DNA from: an uncultured Alphaproteobacteria bacterium
Lineage (GTDB): Bacteria > Pseudomonadota > Alphaproteobacteria > HIMB59 > GCA-002718135
Reading direction: 5' to 3'
Assembly: GCA_902627245.1 (NCBI GenBank)
Contig: CACOIH010000004.1
Span: 1-64,000 of the forward strand
Length of the DNA: 64,000 bases
Position 1 is the first letter of the stretch. Each line of letters opens with the position of its first letter. The position numbers were made by a program, and so were the translations under genes. The notes beneath the pieces were generated by a model that worked only from the letters and a program-made list of their open reading frames with translations, had not been told where the DNA came from and made no database searches. Positions 60,369 through 64,000 of this stretch are shown here, piece by piece.

Positions 60369-60965
60369 ATGAGTGAAATAGATTTTTGGTTTTCAATAGG
60401 CAGTACATATACATATCTTTCTGTAAATAGGATTGCTGAAGTAGCAAAAAAAGAAAATTTATCAATTAATTGGAAACCATTTAGTGTAAGAAAAATAATG
60501 ATGGATATGGATAATATACCTTTTACACCTCCATCAAAAAAAGTTAAATCTGATTACATGTGGAGAGACATTGAAAGAAGGGCAAAGTTTTATGGTTTTG
60601 AAGCTAAAGTACCTGCGCCTTATCCTCTAAAGGAATTTGATCTAGCTAATCAAATTGCGATTTTAGGTATTAACGAAGGTTGGGGAGTGGACTACGTTAC
60701 CACTACCTATAAAAGATGGTTTCAGGAAGGTAAGGAACCTGCAACTGAACCAAATCTCTCTGAAATATTGACTAATCTTAATTTAAATAAAGATGAAATT
60801 TTAAAAAATGCAAATTCAGAAGAAATTAAAAGTCAATATTTGCAAAATACAGATAATGCATACAAACTAGGCGTTTTTGGAAGTCCTACTTTTATTTATA
60901 AAGGCGAGGTCTTTTGGGGTGATGATAGACTTGAAGATTGTATTAAATGGATTAATTTTCAATAG
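60369..60965 (+). CDS. 2-hydroxychromene-2-carboxylate isomerase/DsbA-like family
   Basis: IDFWFSIGSTYTYLSVNRIAEVAKKENLSINWKPF, GVFGSPTFIYKGEVFWGDDRLED. Confidence 0.85.
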   Translation: MSEIDFWFSIGSTYTYLSVNRIAEVAKKENLSINWKPFSVRKIMMDMDNIPFTPPSKKVKSDYMWRDIERRAKFYGFEAKVPAPYPLKEFDLANQIAILGINEGWGVDYVTTTYKRWFQEGKEPATEPNLSEILTNLNLNKDEILKNANSEEIKSQYLQNTDNAYKLGVFGSPTFIYKGEVFWGDDRLEDCIKWINFQ

Positions 60966-61031
60966 TTATTGTTTCAATAAGTCTTTTGTTAGAATCTAAA
61001 TAATTAAATAAATAGTATTTAGGAGAAATAT

Positions 61032-61394
61032 ATGAATCTTAGAACAATTTTTAAAGCACAAGCAATAATTCTTTTAATAAATGGATTAGGAAGCTTGTTC
61101 TTAACTTCAGTTTTTATTCAACAAGCTGGTTGGACACCAACCGCTGATTTAATTACCATTGGTCAATTTCTTGGAGTGGTTTTCATAGTTAATGGTATTT
61201 GGAGTTGGAGATTTCCAGACATTGCCGCAGAAAATCTAAAGTCAATAGGGATGCTGTTCGCTCTTGGTGGTTTACTATTTACAATAATAATTTTATTTCA
61301 CATTGTAACTGGTGCTGTGGCTGGTGCCACTGCTTATGTAAATATTATTTTAACCGCATTATTTGCAATAGGATTTTATATTTATAGTAAGTAA
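61032..61394 (+). CDS. small membrane protein (about 4 TM)
   Basis: 120 aa hydrophobic; AGGAGA SD; followed by a hairpin. Confidence 0.65.
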   Translation: MNLRTIFKAQAIILLINGLGSLFLTSVFIQQAGWTPTADLITIGQFLGVVFIVNGIWSWRFPDIAAENLKSIGMLFALGGLLFTIIILFHIVTGAVAGATAYVNIILTALFAIGFYIYSK

Positions 61395-61400
61395 TTTATT

Positions 61401-61423
61401 TAGCGGGTTCAAATGGCCCGCTA
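61401..61423 (+). terminator. stem-loop
   Basis: TAGCGGG-TTCAAATGG-CCCGCTA. Confidence 0.6.
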
Positions 61424-61469
61424 TTATAAAATGTATTGAAACTCACATTTTTAATATTATTTATAAATT

Positions 61470-61589
61470 ATGAAATATTTTAATTTAATTTTCCCTAAAG
61501 GTCAGTGGTCAATAACAAGAATTGTAATCATCTTAATTTTGTTTGCTATTCTTGATTTGATTGTTATTTATTATAAGTATTACAACTAG
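61470..61589 (+). CDS. possible 39-aa membrane peptide upstream of ABC-F
   Basis: MKYFNLIFPKGQWSITRIVIILILFAILDLIVIYYKYYN*; stop overlaps the GTG start of the ABC-F gene. Confidence 0.4.
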   Translation: MKYFNLIFPKGQWSITRIVIILILFAILDLIVIYYKYYN

Positions 61590-63397
61590 TGCCCAGCGAC
61601 CTTATTTTTTCTCTAAGAGAAGTAGAGATAAAATTCGGTAAAAAAGTCATTTTTCAAAACTTAGATCTAAATCTTCACAAAAAAGATATGATTGCCTTAG
61701 TTGGCAAAAACGGAGTAGGCAAAAGTACTCTAATGAAAACTATCTGTGGTGAACAAGATGTAGATAATGGAATAATTTGGAATTTTCCCAACTTAAAAGT
61801 CAGTTATTTTAATCAAAAATTTGAAAATATTAATGACACCACAATATTAGAAAGTCTCAAAGATTTATTAAATGAAAAAAATAAGCATTATGTTGATATT
61901 TTTTGTGAAAGATTAAATTTAAATAAACATTCAGATATTAATAGTTTATCTGGTGGTCAGATAAGAAAAGTATACTTAATCAGATCTTTATTAAAGGAGT
62001 CTGATGTTCTTCTTCTAGACGAGCCAACAAATCACTTAGATTTAGAATGTATCCAGTGGTTAGAAAATTATCTTAGAGATTTAAATAAAACAATCTTATG
62101 TGTGAGTCATGATAGAGCCTTTTTAAGTAATTTTACGAATAAAGTATTTTGGTTAGATAGAGGAAGGTTGAGAGTAAGCCCAAATGGTTTCAAAAAATTT
62201 GATAAATGGTCTGAGGAGCTTTTAGATCAGGAATATCGAGAATTAAGAAACAGAAAACAATTTGTCAATATTGAACTAGAATGGGCAAACAAAGGAGTTA
62301 AAGCTAGAGTAAAGAGAAATGAAAAAAGATTAAGAAGGGCAAAAGAGTTAAAAACGCAATTAGAAAAAGATGAGGCATCATATAGAAGTGCAATCAAATC
62401 TTTAAAACCTCAAATTGCAAAAAAATCAGTCGATCAATCAAAATTTATTGCAGAATATATGAATGTTGATGTTAAATACCCAAATCAAAAATTTAAAGTA
62501 TTTGAAAAACTTTCTATTAAAATAGCAAAAAATGATCGAATAGGGTTACTTGGGAAAAATGGAACAGGAAAATCTACATTTCTAAAGACTCTATTAAACG
62601 AAGTTAAAATTACAGGGGGAAAATTAAAATTAAAAAAGAATCTAGAATTTTCATATTTTGACCAAATGAGAAATGATTTAAATGGAAGAAAGTCAGTAAA
62701 AGATATTTTGGTTCCATCTGGTGGTGATTATTTAAAAGTTCAAGGTAGAGACAGGCATGTTTGCAGTTATGTGAAAGATTTTCAGTTTGACCCTAAAAAT
62801 GTTAATCATACAATTCAAACACTATCAGGTGGTGAACAAAATAGACTCCTTCTTGCTAAAGTATTAGCAAACCCTAAAACAGGTTTAATCTTAGATGAAC
62901 CAACTAATGATCTTGATTTAGAAACATTAGATTTACTAACAGAAATGCTATCAAATTATAAGGGTACATTATTAATAGTATCTCATGATAGAGATTTTTT
63001 AGATCAAACAGTTAATAAGATTCTTTATTTTGATACTGATGGTAAAGTTTCATTGTTTTTAGGTGGATATAGTGATTTTTTAAAATCACAGACTAAAAAA
63101 AATATTAATAAAAATACAAAAAAAAATAAAAACTTGAATGATAAGACAACTAAATCTTTAAAGTTATCATATAAATATAAATTCGAACTAGAAAATATTC
63201 CAAAAGAGATAAATTTAATTCAAGAAGAACTAAATACAATGACTAATGAATTAAAAGAAACGAATATATACTTGCAAAACCATAATAGATATTTAGAAAT
63301 AACAAAAAAAATGGAATTCCTTAATAAAGAACTAAAAATAAAAGAAGATAGATGGCTAGAGATTCTAGAAATTGAGGAAAAATTAAAAAATGAATGA
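61589..63397 (+). CDS. ABC-F family ATPase (Uup-like)
   Basis: Two ABC domains (GKNGVGKSTLMKTI, GKNGTGKSTFLKTL; LSGGQIRKVYLIR, LSGGEQNRLLLAK), C-terminal coiled coil; GTG start. Confidence 0.88.
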   Translation: MPSDLIFSLREVEIKFGKKVIFQNLDLNLHKKDMIALVGKNGVGKSTLMKTICGEQDVDNGIIWNFPNLKVSYFNQKFENINDTTILESLKDLLNEKNKHYVDIFCERLNLNKHSDINSLSGGQIRKVYLIRSLLKESDVLLLDEPTNHLDLECIQWLENYLRDLNKTILCVSHDRAFLSNFTNKVFWLDRGRLRVSPNGFKKFDKWSEELLDQEYRELRNRKQFVNIELEWANKGVKARVKRNEKRLRRAKELKTQLEKDEASYRSAIKSLKPQIAKKSVDQSKFIAEYMNVDVKYPNQKFKVFEKLSIKIAKNDRIGLLGKNGTGKSTFLKTLLNEVKITGGKLKLKKNLEFSYFDQMRNDLNGRKSVKDILVPSGGDYLKVQGRDRHVCSYVKDFQFDPKNVNHTIQTLSGGEQNRLLLAKVLANPKTGLILDEPTNDLDLETLDLLTEMLSNYKGTLLIVSHDRDFLDQTVNKILYFDTDGKVSLFLGGYSDFLKSQTKKNINKNTKKNKNLNDKTTKSLKLSYKYKFELENIPKEINLIQEELNTMTNELKETNIYLQNHNRYLEITKKMEFLNKELKIKEDRWLEILEIEEKLKNE

Positions 63398-63554
63398 TAA
63401 ATTATTAAATTTTGTTGGTTGGATACTTTTTGTAATATCCTCACTCTGTTTTATTGTATCAAGTATTGGAGACTTCTGGGCTATGTGTGGGAGTATATTT
63501 TTTTTCTTAGCTTGTATTATATTTCTAATACCATATTTTAAAAAAAGAAATTAA
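63390..63554 (+). CDS. possible 54-aa membrane protein
   Basis: MNDKLLNFVGWILFVISSLCFIVSSIGDFWAMCGSIFFFLACIIFLIPYFKKRN*; overlaps ABC-F stop by 8 nt. Confidence 0.45.
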   Translation: MNDKLLNFVGWILFVISSLCFIVSSIGDFWAMCGSIFFFLACIIFLIPYFKKRN

Positions 63555-64000
63555 TAAGAGCTTGAAGAAGATTTATCAGAGCTTTGACTTTTCATTTCAT
63601 CAACTATTTTTTGAGAATTTGAGCTCATAACTCTAAAGTCTGATAAGATAGTTACAAATTTATATCCTAACCCAATCATTTCTTTCGCATAACTAGTAGT
63701 TCCATTATGAATTCCTGCTATTTTACCATACTCTTTTGCTTTTTGAGCGATAAGCTTAATATTAGAAAATACTGGATCTTCTCTTACGTCAAATTTTGGA
63801 GGTAAACCATATGAAGAGCTCATATCTGCTGGGCCGATATAAACACCTGTTAAATTAGGCACTGACATAATTTCATCTAAATTTTCAACTGCTTGTTTTG
63901 TTTCAATCATCGCAAAACTCATTATATTTTCATTTGCTTTATTGAAGTAATCTTGGCCATAAATTAATTGAGCTCTCATTGGGCCAAAACTTCTTTGACC
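63551..64000 (-). CDS. HpcH/HpaI aldolase family protein, truncated by window end
   Basis: AMIETKQAVENLDEIMSVPNLTGVYIGPADMSSSYG; frame continues upstream (GQRSFGPMRAQ) past the window edge. Confidence 0.85.
   Translation of the reverse strand, partial: GQRSFGPMRAQLIYGQDYFNKANENIMSFAMIETKQAVENLDEIMSVPNLTGVYIGPADMSSSYGLPPKFDVREDPVFSNIKLIAQKAKEYGKIAGIHNGTTSYAKEMIGLGYKFVTILSDFRVMSSNSQKIVDEMKSQSSDKSSSSSY

Noticed and set aside
1-64000. CRISPR arrays, prophage, transposons, toxin-antitoxin or defence islands
   Set aside because: Looked for repeat arrays, integrase/transposase and defence-gene motifs; none seen. Gene content is metabolic and transport.

Overview
AT-rich, gene-dense chromosomal window from what looks like a streamlined marine alphaproteobacterium. 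The taxonomic guess is inference from composition, gene content and many overlapping convergent genes. Main blocks: (1) 0-9 kb nitrogen island: GS-family enzyme, GlxBCD-type split glutamate/N-methylglutamate synthase, an uncharacterised basic protein, glnT, and amt behind a leader that closely matches the glutamine-binding glnA riboswitch, with a 57-aa membrane ORF directly after amt. (2) 11-26 kb amino-sugar/glycan catabolism: signal-peptide-less GH20, Gfo/Idh/MocA, CUT1 ABC transporter with a tandemly duplicated permease gene, SIS proteins, NagA, GMC oxidoreductase, enolase-superfamily enzyme and HADs. (3) 26.7-41 kb glycerol-3-P dehydrogenase lacking its C-terminal domain, followed by an orphan structured-RNA-like element, then a CUT2 ABC/GH4 cluster, a PanB paralogue lacking canonical metal ligands, an AglEFG-like ABC cluster, and a LacI regulator with a candidate palindromic operator seen at several loci. 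(4) 41-53 kb housekeeping genes: ugd, phosphomannomutase, dacA, clpS/clpA, cyclophilin, pdxJ and others. (5) 53.5-64 kb tRNA-Thr(GGT), ALDH plus polyamine ABC transporter, MFS, ABC-F, and a partial HpcH/HpaI aldolase. No CRISPR array, transposase, integrase or rRNA was seen. The most unusual items are the orphan RNA element at 27895-28067, the glnA-type riboswitch with its amt and small-protein unit, and the degenerate PanB.
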